Below, one piece after another: positions 1-64,000 of a stretch of 64,000 bases of DNA. The notes under the pieces are model-generated. The model ran no database searches. It saw only the letters and a list, made by a program, of their open reading frames with translations, and was not told where the DNA came from. Numbering within the stretch: position 1 is the stretch's first letter; each line of letters opens with the position of its first letter. Both the position numbers and the translations under genes were made by a program. The DNA lies in contig JAOTOL010001197.1 in assembly GCA_034440575.1 (NCBI GenBank), positions 220,001 through 284,000 on the forward strand, given 5' to 3'. This DNA is from Imbricaverruca yamaguchii (lineage: Eukaryota; Arthropoda; Thecostraca; Neoverrucidae).

Positions 1-857
1 AGGGGGGGTGGGCGACTGGGAGGTCCAGGGGGGGTGCGACTGTTGCAGGAGCGGGGTACGGCCGGCTACCTGGGAGAGCCGTCCAGGGGGGTGCGACTGT
101 TGCAGGAGCGGGGTACGGCCGGCTACCTGGGAGAGCCGTCCAGGGGGTGCGACTGTTGCAGGAGCGGGGTACGGCCGGCTACCTGGGAGAGCCGTCCAGG
201 GGGGTGCGACTGTTGCAGTAGCGGGGTACGGCCGGCTACCTGGGAGAGCCGTCCAGGGGGGCGCGACTGTTGCAGGAGCGGGGTACGGCCGGCTACCTGG
301 GAGAGCCGTCCAGGGGGTGCGACTGTTGCAGGAGCGGGGTACGGCCGGCTACCTGGGAGAGCCGTCCAGGGGGTGCGACTGTTGCAGGAGCGGGGTACGG
401 CCGGCTACCTGGGAGAGCCGTCCAGGGGGTGCGACTGTTGCAGGAGCGGGGTACGGCCGGCTACCTGGGAGAGCCGTCCAGGGGGTGCGACTGTTGCAGG
501 AGCGGGGTACGGCCGGCTACCTGGGAGAGCCGTCCAGGGGGTGCGACTGTTGCAGGAGCGGGGTACGGCCGGCTACCTGGGAGAGCCGTCCAGGGGGTGC
601 GACTGTTGCAGGAGCGGGGTACGGCCGGCTACCTGGGAGAGCCGTTCAGGGGGTGCGACTGTTGCAGGAGCGGGGTACGGCCGGCTACCTGGGAGAGCCG
701 TCCAGGGGGTGCGACTGTTGCAGGAGCGGGGTACGGCCGGCTACCTGGGAGAGCCGTTCAGGGGGTGCGACTGTTGCAGGAGCGGGGTACGGCCGGCTAC
801 CTGGGAGAGCCGTCCAGGGGGGTGCGACTGTTGCAGGAGCGGGGTACGGCCGGCTAC
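1..857 (-). repeat. Donor-edge minisatellite after w29, 56-bp unit
   Basis: About 15 nearly identical 56-bp copies, cut by the window start. On the minus strand each copy carries CTGGACGGCTCTCCCAG followed by GTAGCC, that is, the last 17 bases of exon w29 plus its donor. The array begins directly at the exon. Confidence 0.97.

Positions 858-64000
<63,143 letters not shown>

Overview
This window is eukaryotic, from an invertebrate animal, most likely an arthropod and perhaps a crustacean. The grounds are GT-AG introns, tRNA-derived SINEs, TTAA-bounded MITE-like elements, and one animal-type gene covering the whole window. The species cannot be named from the sequence.

The only protein-coding gene I can support is a cytosolic type I fatty acid synthase (FASN) on the minus strand. 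It enters at position 64000 in the C-terminal part of the malonyl/acetyl-transferase (MAT) domain and leaves below position 858 in the thioesterase (TE). I assembled 29 exons (called w1 to w29 here, 5' to 3') by hand. Every junction is GT-AG, all splice phases chain without a break, and the translation follows animal FASN from end to end. The order is MAT end, dehydratase (DH), pseudo-methyltransferase, pseudo-ketoreductase, enoyl reductase (ER), ketoreductase (KR), acyl carrier protein (ACP), then TE. The exons total about 4.5 kb (about 1490 residues), so roughly 93% of the window is intron. The ketosynthase and most of MAT lie above 64000; the end of TE with its catalytic His lies below position 1.

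The introns are almost entirely minisatellites, with units of about 10 to 82 bp and arrays from 0.2 to 6 kb. The striking feature is where these arrays come from. Around at least 14 exons the array abuts the exon, and its unit contains a copy of that splice site plus about 10 to 50 bp of the neighbouring exon. Donor-edge arrays follow w2, w8, w10, w11, w12, w15, w19, w22, w27 and w29. Acceptor-edge arrays or duplications precede w4, w6, w11, w12, w17, w18, w20, w21, w22, w26 and w29. The gene therefore carries hundreds of decoy splice sites, many as AG|GT junctions. At w8, w19 and w12 the unit length is a multiple of three and the copies stay open, so using another copy would add 19, 20 or 32 residues in frame.

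The rest of the introns hold six tRNA-derived SINE copies (two with clear target-site duplications), a TTAA-bounded MITE-like family (one copy inserted inside a retrotransposon Gag-like remnant), a dispersed repeat present in two opposite orientations, an AT-rich palindrome and simple repeats. Long open frames on either strand inside the arrays are by-products of repetition and are not annotated as genes.
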